64,000 nt of DNA from assembly GCF_044457565.1 (NCBI RefSeq), contig NZ_JBITGZ010000005.1, positions 186,001 through 250,000 of the forward strand. Direction: 5' to 3'. A program made the position numbers and the translations under genes. Of the stretch, positions 8,866 through 17,081 are shown one piece after another. The stretch is from Kitasatospora sp044457565. GTDB taxonomy: Bacteria > Actinomycetota > Actinomycetes > Streptomycetales > Streptomycetaceae. The notes under the pieces were generated by a model, which saw only the letters and a list, made by a program, of their open reading frames with translations, did not search any database and had not been told where the DNA came from. Every line of letters starts with the position of its first letter. The first letter of the stretch is position 1.

Positions 8866-9267
8866 ATGAAGATCCGTACCAGTGTCGCCGCCGTTGCGCT
8901 GGCCCTCGGGGCCGCGACCGCCACCCTGGCGGGGTCGGGGCCGGCCTCCGCCGCCTCGACATCCGCGGGCGCTCCCGCACCGCTCGCCGCGTCCTCCTGC
9001 TGGGTGGACGGCAACCACTTCATGCACTGCGCCAGCCTGGGCACGGGCAATGTGCGGATCCAGCCCTACCTCAGCTCGGAGGTGGTGGGCACGATCTCCG
9101 CGAGCGGCAGCCGGACATTCATCTGCTTCCGGTACGGCGACCTGCACCCGGGCGGGAACCGGGTCTGGTACGGCACCTACGCGGACAACGGCCGGTTCGG
9201 CTGGACGGCCGCCAGCAACGTGGCCAGCAACCCGGACCCGTTCCCGGGCATCGCCGACTGCAACTGA
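8866..9267 (+). CDS. Secreted SH3-like domain protein
   Basis: 133 residues. A clear signal peptide comes first (MKIRTS, hydrophobic AAVALALGAATATLAG, then ASAAS cleavage). The mature part (CWVDGNHFMHCASLGTGNVRIQPYLSSEVVGTI...TFICFRYGD...WYGTYADNGRFGWTAASNV) has the look of a bacterial SH3 domain with two or more disulfides. The start at 8866 has AAGGA just upstream; earlier in-frame starts would destroy the signal peptide. Exported; partner unknown. A strong hairpin follows. Confidence 0.8.
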   Translation: MKIRTSVAAVALALGAATATLAGSGPASAASTSAGAPAPLAASSCWVDGNHFMHCASLGTGNVRIQPYLSSEVVGTISASGSRTFICFRYGDLHPGGNRVWYGTYADNGRFGWTAASNVASNPDPFPGIADCN

Positions 9268-9309
9268 CCGTGCCGGCGGCGCCGAGGTAGGCGTCAGCGG
9301 CAGGCGGCA

Positions 9310-9354
9310 GGCGTGGTCACCGGCCCGCTCGGGGGTCGGGCCGGTGACCACGCC
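9310..9354. terminator. Hairpin terminator
   Basis: Perfect 18-bp stem (9310-9327 with 9337-9354) and a 9-nt loop, 42 bp after the SH3-like gene and before the next same-strand gene. It should separate the two transcription units. Confidence 0.8.
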
Positions 9355-9454
9355 CCGTCGCTTCGGCGGGCGGCGGGCGGCGGTGTCGTCGGCGCGGCGG
9401 GGACAATGAGGTCGACGCCGCGCACGCCGCCGGCTCACGCACCGAGGAGTCAGC

Positions 9455-10174
9455 ATGGCCAAGGAGTTCGAGGTCCGCCGCGAGGTGGTGCTGCCCGCCG
9501 GGCCGCCGGAGGTCTTCGCGGCCGTCACCGCCGCCACCGGCGCCTGGATGTTCCCCAAGGAGCAGGAGTCCGCCGTCGGCGGCGCCGGTCCGCAGGACGC
9601 GGGCGTGGCCGTCTGGGAGCCGCCGGGCCGCTTCGCCGTCCGCCAGGAGGGCGACGGCGGCTGGTTCAACGCACTGGACTACGTGATCGAGGAGCGGGAG
9701 CGGGGCACGGCCCTGCTGCGCTACTCACACACCGGCGTGTTCGAGGACGACTGGGAGAACCAGTACGAGGCGTGCAGCCGGCACACCGACTTCTACCTGC
9801 ACACCCTCGGCCAGTACCTCAAGCACTTCAACGGCCGGCCGGCGACCTTCGTCGGGCTGGAGGGCCCGGCGGCCTCGCGGCAGGCCGACGCGTTCGAGCT
9901 GCTGCTCCAGGATCTGCACCTCGACAACGAGGTCCGGGTCGGTGACCGGCTGAGCGTGGAGCTGGCGGGCGTCGGCGTACTGGACGCCGAGGTGGACTAC
10001 CGGACGCCGGAGTTCCTGGGCCTGCGCGGGCGGGACGGGCTGTACCGCTTCTTCGGCCGCAACGCCTTCGGCGGGCCGGTCGGCGTCACGCTGCACCTGT
10101 TCGGCGAGGGCGTGGACGGGAAGCGGACGGCGCAGTCCTGGCAGGGCTGGCTGGACGGCCTGTACGCCCCGTAG
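9455..10174 (+). CDS. SRPBCC (AHSA1/START-like) domain protein
   Basis: 239 residues. The N-terminal half follows the START/AHSA1 pattern: EVRREVVLPAGPPEVFAAVT at the start, then the helix at ENQYEACSRHTDFYLHTLGQYLKHFNGR. The C-terminal 90 residues (DAFELLLQDLHLDNEVRVGDRLSVEL...) form a second, less familiar region. Such proteins bind hydrophobic ligands, but no ligand can be named. The ATG at 9455 is preceded by GAGGAG. It is convergent with the urease operon, with about 50 bp between. Confidence 0.78.
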   Translation: MAKEFEVRREVVLPAGPPEVFAAVTAATGAWMFPKEQESAVGGAGPQDAGVAVWEPPGRFAVRQEGDGGWFNALDYVIEERERGTALLRYSHTGVFEDDWENQYEACSRHTDFYLHTLGQYLKHFNGRPATFVGLEGPAASRQADAFELLLQDLHLDNEVRVGDRLSVELAGVGVLDAEVDYRTPEFLGLRGRDGLYRFFGRNAFGGPVGVTLHLFGEGVDGKRTAQSWQGWLDGLYAP

Positions 10175-10225
10175 GCCTGAGCCGAGCTGAGCCCGCCCGA
10201 TCCGCCCCCGCCCGGGACAGGGCGG

Positions 10226-10975
10226 TCAGCCGCCCAGGGCCCGGCGCAGCGCCAGCGCGTCGGGGGCGACGGCGGTGAGCAGCGTCGCGCCGTCGCCCGG
10301 CAGGGTGAGCAGGGCAGCGGTGTCGGTGGGCGCGGGCGGGGTCGGCGGCCCGGGGTGGCCGACGCTGAGCAGCTGACCGGCACTGCGGTGTCCGGCCAGC
10401 CCGGCCGGGCCGTCCCAGCCGGGTGCGCCGGGGCCGAGGTCGCTCTGCTGGTCGAGGATCAGCTCCCCGGCCCGGCGGACGGTGAGCCGGGAGGTCAGCC
10501 GGCCGGGGGCGTTGCCGCGGGCACTGTCGTGGTGCCGGCCGAGGATCTGCTCCTCGCGCAGGCGCAGTCTCGCGCCGGCGGCGAGGCTGATCCGGGTGTG
10601 GGCGATCAGGTGGCTGCCGGTGGCGGCGACCACGGGTTCGGGGAGCCAGTCCAGGGTGGCGCCCTCGCCGACCGTCAGCTCGACGTCGTAGCGGGCCGGT
10701 CGTGGGTCAGGGCCGGGCCCGGGCAGGCTGATGGTGGCGGCGGCGCTGGTGACGAGCAGGGCCGCGCCCGGCCCGACCGTCACCCGCACGCCCAGCCGGT
10801 CGCCGCCGAGCGGGGCGGCCATCGAGCCGACCAGCACCACGTGGGCGGCGCCGGCGGCGCCCCGGGTGCGGCGCGGGGCGAGCGGACCGGCCCCGGCCAG
10901 GACGGGCAGGGCGGTGCCGCCCCGCCCGTCGGCCTCGGCGGTGATCCGGGCCACCGCGTGCAGGGTGCTGGTCAC
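10226..10975 (-). CDS. Urease accessory protein UreD (UreH)
   Basis: Chaperone scaffold that binds apo-urease and recruits UreF and UreG for nickel insertion. 249 residues. The family pattern is visible in VLVGSMAAPLGGDRLGV, PGAALLVTSAAATI, LDWLPEPVVAATGSHL, RLREEQILGRH and LTSRLTVRRAGELILDQQ. The GTG start at 10975 overlaps the TGA of ureG (GTGA), so translation is coupled. It is the last gene of the leftward operon. No ureE is present, as is usual in streptomycetes. Confidence 0.9.
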   Translation of the reverse strand: MTSTLHAVARITAEADGRGGTALPVLAGAGPLAPRRTRGAAGAAHVVLVGSMAAPLGGDRLGVRVTVGPGAALLVTSAAATISLPGPGPDPRPARYDVELTVGEGATLDWLPEPVVAATGSHLIAHTRISLAAGARLRLREEQILGRHHDSARGNAPGRLTSRLTVRRAGELILDQQSDLGPGAPGWDGPAGLAGHRSAGQLLSVGHPGPPTPPAPTDTAALLTLPGDGATLLTAVAPDALALRRALGG

Positions 10976-11652
10976 CTGGGCGCGCGCCAGGCGGCGAGCC
11001 GCTCGCGCACCCAGTCGGCGACGGGGGCGACGCCGTCCGGGCTGGTGAGCGAGCAGAACAGGGTGGGCAGGTCGCCGCGCTGGGCCCGGGCGTCGCGGGC
11101 CATCACGCCGAGGTCGGCGCCGACCAGCGGGGCGAGGTCGGTCTTGTTGACGACGAGCAGGTCGGAGGTGGAGACGCCGGGCCCGCCCTTGCGGGGGATC
11201 TTGTCGCCGCCGGAGACGTCGATCACGAAGATCTGGTGGTCGACCAGGCCGCGGCTGAAGGTGGCGGTGAGGTTGTCGCCGCCGGACTCGACCAGGATCA
11301 GGTCGAGCGGGCCGAGCTGCTCCTCCAGTTCCTCGACGGCCTCCAGGTTGGCGGAGATGTCGTCGCGGATGGCGGTGTGCGGGCAGCAGCCGGTCTCGAC
11401 GGCGGTGATCCGCTCCGGCGGCAGGACGGCGTTGCGGAGCAGGAACTCGGCGTCCTCGGTGGTGTAGATGTCGTTGGTGACGACGGCGAGCGAGAGCTCC
11501 TCGCGCAGGGCCCGGCACAGCGCGGCGACGGTGGCGGTCTTGCCGGAGCCCACGGGGCCGCCGAGGCCGATCCGCAGGGCGCGGCGGGTGCCGGTGGTGG
11601 CGTGGGTGTGACGGGCGGGGGCGTCGGTGGGGTCGACGTGGTCACGATGCAA
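10972..11652 (-). CDS. Urease accessory GTPase UreG
   Basis: SIMIBI-class GTPase that powers nickel delivery to urease. 226 residues. The P-loop GGPVGSGKT is at 31-39, the family nickel-binding CPH motif lies in ETGCCPHTAIRDD, then LVESGGDNL, VIDVSGGDKIPRKGGPG and the guanine-specificity NKTD. The N-terminal extension has a few histidines but no long His tract. Overlaps ureF by 11 bp and ureD by 4 bp. Confidence 0.96.
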   Translation of the reverse strand: MHRDHVDPTDAPARHTHATTGTRRALRIGLGGPVGSGKTATVAALCRALREELSLAVVTNDIYTTEDAEFLLRNAVLPPERITAVETGCCPHTAIRDDISANLEAVEELEEQLGPLDLILVESGGDNLTATFSRGLVDHQIFVIDVSGGDKIPRKGGPGVSTSDLLVVNKTDLAPLVGADLGVMARDARAQRGDLPTLFCSLTSPDGVAPVADWVRERLAAWRAPR

Positions 11653-12316
11653 AGAGCCGGACCTTCCAGGAGGCGTGCTGCTCGGCGTAGAGGTCGAGCA
11701 GGGGTGCGCAGGCGGCGGGCAGCAGGTCGACGTCCCCGTGCCGGGTGGCGGCGAGGGCGGCCTCGACGGCGTCGGCGCTGACGGCGCCCAGCTGCGGGGC
11801 GAGACGGGCGAGGGCGGCGGTGACCTCGTACGGGTCGAGGCCGAGCAGCCGCACGCAGGCGGTGGCGGGGCCGTTGACGCTCTCGTACACGGCGACGGCG
11901 GCGGCGTCAGCGGGGGTGAGCCCGGCGGCGTGGGCCGTCACGCCGAGGACGACGGGTTGGTGGGCGCCGCCGGGGTGGGCGGCGCCCAGCTGGTCGAGGG
12001 CGGGGTGCGGCCAGGTGGCGCGGGCCGCCCGCAGGAGCTGGCGGCCCAGGCGCCGGCTGGTGGCGCGCAGGGCGGGTGAGGGGGTGCGGGCGTCGGCGGC
12101 CGCGTCCAGGTGGGCCGGGTCGAGGCCGGCCGCGGCCGCGGCGGCCAGGGCGGCGGCGGTGAGCCCGGTGGTGTGCAGTCGGCCGGTGAGGAAGGCCGCC
12201 ATGCTCGGGCTGTCGTGCACCCGGCCGGCCTTGACGGCGGCTTCGGCGCCGCCGGAGTGGGCGTGGCCGCCGGCCGGGAAGCGCCCGTCGGCGAGCAGCA
12301 GCAGGGCGGCGCTCAT
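11642..12316 (-). CDS. Urease accessory protein UreF
   Basis: All-helical accessory protein that bridges UreD and UreG. 224 residues beginning ALLLLADGRFPAGGHAHSGG, the UreF N-terminal hallmark, and including AHQPVVLGVTAHAAGLTPADAAAV and YESVNGPATACVRLLGLDP. The start at 12316 is the third of three closely spaced ATGAGC sequences; the two before it are in other frames. The 51-bp gap to ureC is the only non-overlapping junction inside the operon. Confidence 0.92.
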   Translation of the reverse strand: MSAALLLLADGRFPAGGHAHSGGAEAAVKAGRVHDSPSMAAFLTGRLHTTGLTAAALAAAAAAGLDPAHLDAAADARTPSPALRATSRRLGRQLLRAARATWPHPALDQLGAAHPGGAHQPVVLGVTAHAAGLTPADAAAVAVYESVNGPATACVRLLGLDPYEVTAALARLAPQLGAVSADAVEAALAATRHGDVDLLPAACAPLLDLYAEQHASWKVRLFAS

Positions 12317-12348
12317 CGGGTGCTCATCGGGTGCTCATCAGAGGTCAT
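12317..12348 (-). repeat. Tandem ATGAGCACCCG repeats forming mini-ORFs before ureF
   Basis: On the leftward strand the ureC-ureF gap carries two tandem copies of ATGAGCACCCG directly before the ureF start ATGAGCGCC. Each copy reads ATG AGC ACC CGA TGA, and the TGA overlaps the next ATG, so a ribosome could hop through two 4-codon frames into ureF. A third ATG (12348) opens a longer frame through the same repeats. The role is inference; a slippage-generated duplication of the ureF start is the simpler explanation. Confidence 0.55.
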
Positions 12349-12367
12349 CAGGGGTGGTCAGGGGTGG

Positions 12368-14137
12368 TCAGAACAGGAAGTACCGCTGGGCGAGCGGCAG
12401 TTCGGTGGCGGGTGCGGGGGTGACGACCTCGCCGTCGACGGTGACGGTGAAGGTGTCGGGGTCGACCCGGACGTCCGGGCGGGCGGTGTTGTTGACCATG
12501 TGGTCCTTGGTGACACCGCGGGTGTTGCGGATGGCGGTGAACGCCTTGCCGAGGGCGAGCCGGTCGGGCAGTCCGTCGTCGATGGCGGCCTGCGCGGTGA
12601 AGTTGAGCGAGTTGGCGGCGGGCGCGCGGCCCTTGGCACCGAACATCGGGCGCGGCAGGACGGGCTGCGGGGTGGGGATGGAGGCGTTGGCGTCGCCCAT
12701 CTGGGCCCAGGCGATCTGCCCGCCCTTGATCACCAGGTCGGGTTTGACGCCGAAGAAGGCGGGCGTCCAGAGCACCAGGTCGGCGAGCTTGCCGGGTTCG
12801 ACGGAGCCGATCTCGCCGTCCAGCCCCTGGGCGAGCGCCGGGTTGATCGTGTACTTGGCGACGTAGCGCCGGGCGCGGTGGTTGTCGGCCCGGCCGTCCC
12901 CGGCCAGGGCGCCGCGCCTGGCCTTCATCACGTGCGCGGTCTGCCAGGTGCGCAGCACCACCTCGCCGATGCGGCCCATCGCCTGGGAGTCGGAGCTGAT
13001 GATCGAGATGGCGCCGAGGTCGTGCAGGATGTCCTCGGCGGCGATGGTGGAGGGGCGGATCCGGGACTCGGCGAAGGCGAGGTCCTCGGGGACGTGCGGG
13101 CTGAGGTGGTGGCAGACCATCAGCATGTCGAGGTGCTCGTCGACGGTGTTGACGGTGTGCGGACGGGTCGGGTTGGTGGAGCTCGGCAGGACGTTGAGCT
13201 CGGAGACGACGCTGATGATGTCGGGTGCGTGGCCGCCGCCGGCACCCTCGGTGTGGTACGCGTGGATGCCGCGGCCGGCGATCGCGGCGAGGGTGTCGGC
13301 GACGAACCCGGCCTCGTTGAGGGTGTCGGTGTGGATGGCGAGCTGGGCGCCGCTCTGTTCGCAGACCCGCAGGCAGGCGTCGATGGCGGCGGGGGTGGCG
13401 CCCCAGTCCTCATGGATCTTGAAGCCGAGGGCGCCGGCGCGCAGCTGGTCGTGCATCGCGTCGGCGCTGACGGTGTTGCCCTTGCCGAGCAGGCCGATGT
13501 TGAGCGGCAGGTCGTCCATCGCGGCGAACATCCGGGCGAGGTGCCAGCCACCGGGGGTGATGGTGGTGGCCTTGGTGCCCTCGGCGGGTCCGGTGCCGCC
13601 ACCGACCAGGGTGGTGATGCCGGAGGAGAGTGCCTCGTCCGCGAGCTGGGGGCAGATGAAGTGGACGTGCGCGTCGATGGCGCCGGCCGTGAGGATCCGG
13701 CCGTTGCCGGAGATGATCTCGGTCTCGGGGCCGATCACCAGCGCGGGGTGGACGCCGTCCATGGTCTCGGGGTTGCCGGCCTTGCCGAGGGCGGTGATCC
13801 GGCCGTCCCTGATGCCGAGGTCGGCCTTGACGATGCCCCAGTGGTCGAGCACCACCACACCGGTGATCACGGTGTCGGCGGCGCCCTCGGCGCGGCTGGT
13901 CCTGGCCTGGCCCATCGACTCGCGGATGACCTTGCCGCCGCCGAAGACGGCTTCGTCACCGCCGGCGCTGCGGTCCTCCTCGATCTCGATCAGCAGGTTG
14001 GTGTCGCCGAGCCTGATCCGGTCCCCGGCGGTGGGGCCGTACAGGTCGGCGTAGCGGGCCCGTCCGACCACCAGCGCGGGGCGGCCGGGGCGGCCCGCGG
14101 TGCCGGCGGGGTCCTGGGCGCCGGTGGGGTCAGCCAT
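12368..14137 (-). CDS. Urease subunit alpha UreC
   Basis: Catalytic subunit hydrolysing urea to ammonia and carbamate at a dinickel site. 589 residues. The metal ligands are visible: HVHFICP, the carbamylated lysine in GFKIHEDWG, HTDTLNEAGFV, HTEGAGGGHAPDI, the catalytic-flap histidines in MVCHHL, and SSDSQAMGR. Length and motif order match bacterial UreC. It overlaps ureB by 8 bp. The protein carries a short PAGTAGRPGRP linker near the N-terminus, which does not reach the active site. Confidence 0.97.
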   Translation of the reverse strand: MADPTGAQDPAGTAGRPGRPALVVGRARYADLYGPTAGDRIRLGDTNLLIEIEEDRSAGGDEAVFGGGKVIRESMGQARTSRAEGAADTVITGVVVLDHWGIVKADLGIRDGRITALGKAGNPETMDGVHPALVIGPETEIISGNGRILTAGAIDAHVHFICPQLADEALSSGITTLVGGGTGPAEGTKATTITPGGWHLARMFAAMDDLPLNIGLLGKGNTVSADAMHDQLRAGALGFKIHEDWGATPAAIDACLRVCEQSGAQLAIHTDTLNEAGFVADTLAAIAGRGIHAYHTEGAGGGHAPDIISVVSELNVLPSSTNPTRPHTVNTVDEHLDMLMVCHHLSPHVPEDLAFAESRIRPSTIAAEDILHDLGAISIISSDSQAMGRIGEVVLRTWQTAHVMKARRGALAGDGRADNHRARRYVAKYTINPALAQGLDGEIGSVEPGKLADLVLWTPAFFGVKPDLVIKGGQIAWAQMGDANASIPTPQPVLPRPMFGAKGRAPAANSLNFTAQAAIDDGLPDRLALGKAFTAIRNTRGVTKDHMVNNTARPDVRVDPDTFTVTVDGEVVTPAPATELPLAQRYFLF

Positions 14138-14437
14138 CGAGCGGCCCGCCCGTCTCGCCGCGAAGGCCCGCCACCTCGCGGCGGCCGCCGATCGGGATCA
14201 GCTCGATCTGGATGGGGATGCCGGGCTCGAAGCGCACGGCGGTGCCGGCGGGGATGTTCAGCCGCAGTCCGTGGGCGGCCGCGCGGTCGAACTCCAGGCC
14301 GGGGTTGGACTCGGCGAAGTGGTAGTGCGAGCCCACCTGGACGGGACGGTCCGCGGCGTTGACCGCGACCAGCCGGGTGACCGGCAGGCCGGCGTTCAGC
14401 GCGACGTCCCCGTCCCCGAGGAGCACCTCGCCGGGCG

Positions 14438-14441
<4 letters not shown>
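14130..14441 (-). CDS. Urease subunit beta UreB
   Basis: 103 residues, the normal length for a separate beta subunit: TPGEVLLGDGDVALNAG, VNAADRPVQVGSHYHFAESNPGLEFDR, GLRLNIPAGTAVRFEPG. Structural subunit of the (UreA-UreB-UreC)3 complex. Start overlaps ureA's stop (ATGA). Confidence 0.96.
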
Positions 14442-14740
<299 letters not shown>

Positions 14741-15330
14741 CTGCGCGCACCTCAGGGGGAGTTCAGAGGGCGGGACACAGCGCTGTGCCGCGGCGGGGTG
14801 CCTCGGGCAGGCGGGGACGCACCGGAGAGAGGGTGGGGATGCGCGGGCAGCAGCGCCCGGCGCGACCGCCCTCCGGCCCGCACGCGGGAGGTTCGATCTC
14901 GTGCCCGACACCGTAGCGGACGAACTACCACTCCTTCAAAGGTCCGCTACCCGGACGGCCGTGCTCCGCCATGCGGCGTTCAGGCCCGCCCGGGGGCGCA
15001 CATGGAGCGTCCGAGAGGCGTCCGAGGGGCGCGCCGGAGGGCAGTGGAGCCACCCGGCGGAGGACCCGGAGGCATCACTATGCAGCCCCCTTCATTTGTA
15101 TGAACCTATTCACCACACCACATTGCCCGGGCGTCGAAGAAAGCTCAATTCGAGCTCAAATAGTGAAACTACTCGCCAGTCACGTAATGTGCCCGCCTGC
15201 GAACGGCCCCCTACCTGCGGAAATCTGGCTACGAGTAGGTAAACATTCAGCAATGAACTCTGTGCATAGGCCTATGAATAGCCCTAGTGTGTGGCCACTC
15301 TCCCGTCCCCCACCCGTAGAGAGATCACGC
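14741..15330. other. Intergenic region between urease operon and APC permease
   Basis: 590 bp without a convincing gene. The left half is ordinary GC-rich DNA. From about 15,080 to 15,300 it is visibly AT-richer than its surroundings and carries the 12-bp palindrome CATAGGCCTATG (15265-15276) and GCTCAATTCGAGC. This is where both divergent promoters should lie. I see no riboswitch fold I could name. Confidence 0.5.
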
Positions 15331-16986
15331 ATGGCATCCCTCGATCAGCTCTCCCCGCCGAGCACCGGCACCCCCGCCCCCGGCAAGGGCGGTTCTCTTC
15401 GCCGTGAGGTGGGCCTGATCGGCCTCCTGTGGGCCTCGGTCGGCTCGATCATCGGGTCCGGCTGGCTGTACGGCGCCAAGAACGCCGTGGTCGTCGCCGG
15501 TCCGGCGGCGCTCATCTCCTGGGGCATCGGCGCGGTCGCGATCGTGCTGCTCGCCCTGGTGCACGCCGAGCTCGGCGGGCTCTTCCCGGTGGCCGGCGGT
15601 ACCGCCCGGTACCCGCACTACGCCTTCGGCGGCCTGGCCGGCATGTCGTTCGGCTGGTTCTCCTGGCTCCAGGCGGCCACCGTGGCGCCGATCGAGGTCG
15701 AGGCCATGATCGGCTACGCCGGTCACTGGGAGTTCGCCAAGAGCTTCCTGAACGAGAACGGCACCCTCACCACCAGCGGCTTCGTCGTCGCGGTGTTCCT
15801 GATGGGCGTCTTCGTCGCGGTCAACTTCCTGGGTGTACGGGTGCTGGCGGCCACCAACAGCATCGCCACCTGGCTGAAGATCTTCGTCCCGCTGCTCGCG
15901 ATCTTCGTGCTCGCGGTGACCAACTTCCACGGCAGCAACTTCACCTCGCACGGCTTCGCACCGTTCGGCATGAAGGGCGTGCTCGCCGCGATCAGCTCCA
16001 GCGGCATCATCTTCGCGCTGCTCGGCTTCGAGCAGGCCATCCAGATCTCCGGTGAGAGCAAGAACCCCAAGCGCGACATCCCCCGCGCCGTCCTCGGCTC
16101 GGTCGCGATCGGCACCCTGATCTACGTCCTGCTCCAGGTCGTCTTCATCGGCGCGCTGCCGGGCAGCTCCTTCATCGACGGCTGGGACAAGCTGGACTTC
16201 CCCGGCATCGAGGGCCCCTTCGCCGGTCTCGCCACCCTGGTCGGCCTCGGCTGGCTCGCCTGGGTCCTGTACTTCGACGCCATCGTCTCCCCCGGCGGCA
16301 CCGGCCTCATCTACACCACCTCCACCTCGCGCATCTCCTACGGCCTGAGCAAGAACGGCTACGCGCCGCAGGCCTTCGAGCGCATCGACAAGCGCGGCGT
16401 GCCGGTGTTCGGCCTGGTGCTCTCCTTCGTCACCGGCGTCATCTGCTTCCTGCCCTTCCCCAGCTGGCAGGAGCTGGTCAGCTTCATCACCTCCGCCAGC
16501 GTCCTGATGTACGCCGGCGCCCCGCTGGCCTTCGGCGCGCTGCGCCGCCGCCTGCCGGCCCGTGAGCGCTCCTACCGGCTGCCCGCCGGTGGCGTGATCT
16601 CCCCGCTGGCCTTCGTGGTCGCCAGCCTGATCATCTACTGGGCCGGCTGGCACACCCTGTCCCGCCTGGGCATGGCCATCGTGCTCGGCTACGTCCTGCT
16701 CGGCAGCTACGCCTTCTACGCCACCCGCAAGCGCCTGCCGAACGCCCCGCGTCTGGACTGGCGCGCCGCCCAGTGGCTGCCGGTCTACCTGGTCGGCCTC
16801 GGCCTGATCTCGTGGCAGGGCGGCTTCGGCGAGGGCCAGGGCAACATCCCGATGTGGTGGGACATGGCCGCCGTCGCCGGCTTCGCCCTCGTGATCTACT
16901 TCTGGGCGATCCGCGTGGCGCTGCCCGCCGAGGAGATCGAGCGCAACGTCGCCGACGTCGAGGTCGTCGACGCGGGCGGTCACTGA
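15331..16986 (+). CDS. APC family amino acid/polyamine permease
   Basis: 551-residue integral membrane protein with about 12 hydrophobic segments. The APC signature is near the N-terminus: LRREVGLIGLLWASVGSIIGSGW, where the GSIIGSGW helix break binds substrate. Later IIFALLGFEQAIQISGESKNPKRDIPRAV is the conserved helix 6 region with its following loop. Uptake of an amino acid or amine is expected; substrate not predictable. The position divergent from urease hints at nitrogen metabolism but does not prove it. ATG at 15331; only a weak AGAGAG site precedes it. Confidence 0.88.
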   Translation: MASLDQLSPPSTGTPAPGKGGSLRREVGLIGLLWASVGSIIGSGWLYGAKNAVVVAGPAALISWGIGAVAIVLLALVHAELGGLFPVAGGTARYPHYAFGGLAGMSFGWFSWLQAATVAPIEVEAMIGYAGHWEFAKSFLNENGTLTTSGFVVAVFLMGVFVAVNFLGVRVLAATNSIATWLKIFVPLLAIFVLAVTNFHGSNFTSHGFAPFGMKGVLAAISSSGIIFALLGFEQAIQISGESKNPKRDIPRAVLGSVAIGTLIYVLLQVVFIGALPGSSFIDGWDKLDFPGIEGPFAGLATLVGLGWLAWVLYFDAIVSPGGTGLIYTTSTSRISYGLSKNGYAPQAFERIDKRGVPVFGLVLSFVTGVICFLPFPSWQELVSFITSASVLMYAGAPLAFGALRRRLPARERSYRLPAGGVISPLAFVVASLIIYWAGWHTLSRLGMAIVLGYVLLGSYAFYATRKRLPNAPRLDWRAAQWLPVYLVGLGLISWQGGFGEGQGNIPMWWDMAAVAGFALVIYFWAIRVALPAEEIERNVADVEVVDAGGH

Positions 16987-17024
16987 CCCCGCACCGCCCC
17001 CCCGCACCACCGCGTCCAGGACGC

Positions 17025-17061
17025 CGGGAGGGCCCGCCGGAACATCCGGCGGGCCCTCCCG
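17025..17061. terminator. Bidirectional hairpin terminator
   Basis: Perfect 16-bp stem (17025-17040 with 17046-17061) and AACAT loop between convergent genes ending at 16986 and 17082. Confidence 0.8.
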
Positions 17062-17081
17062 CATGTCCGGGCACGCTCGAC

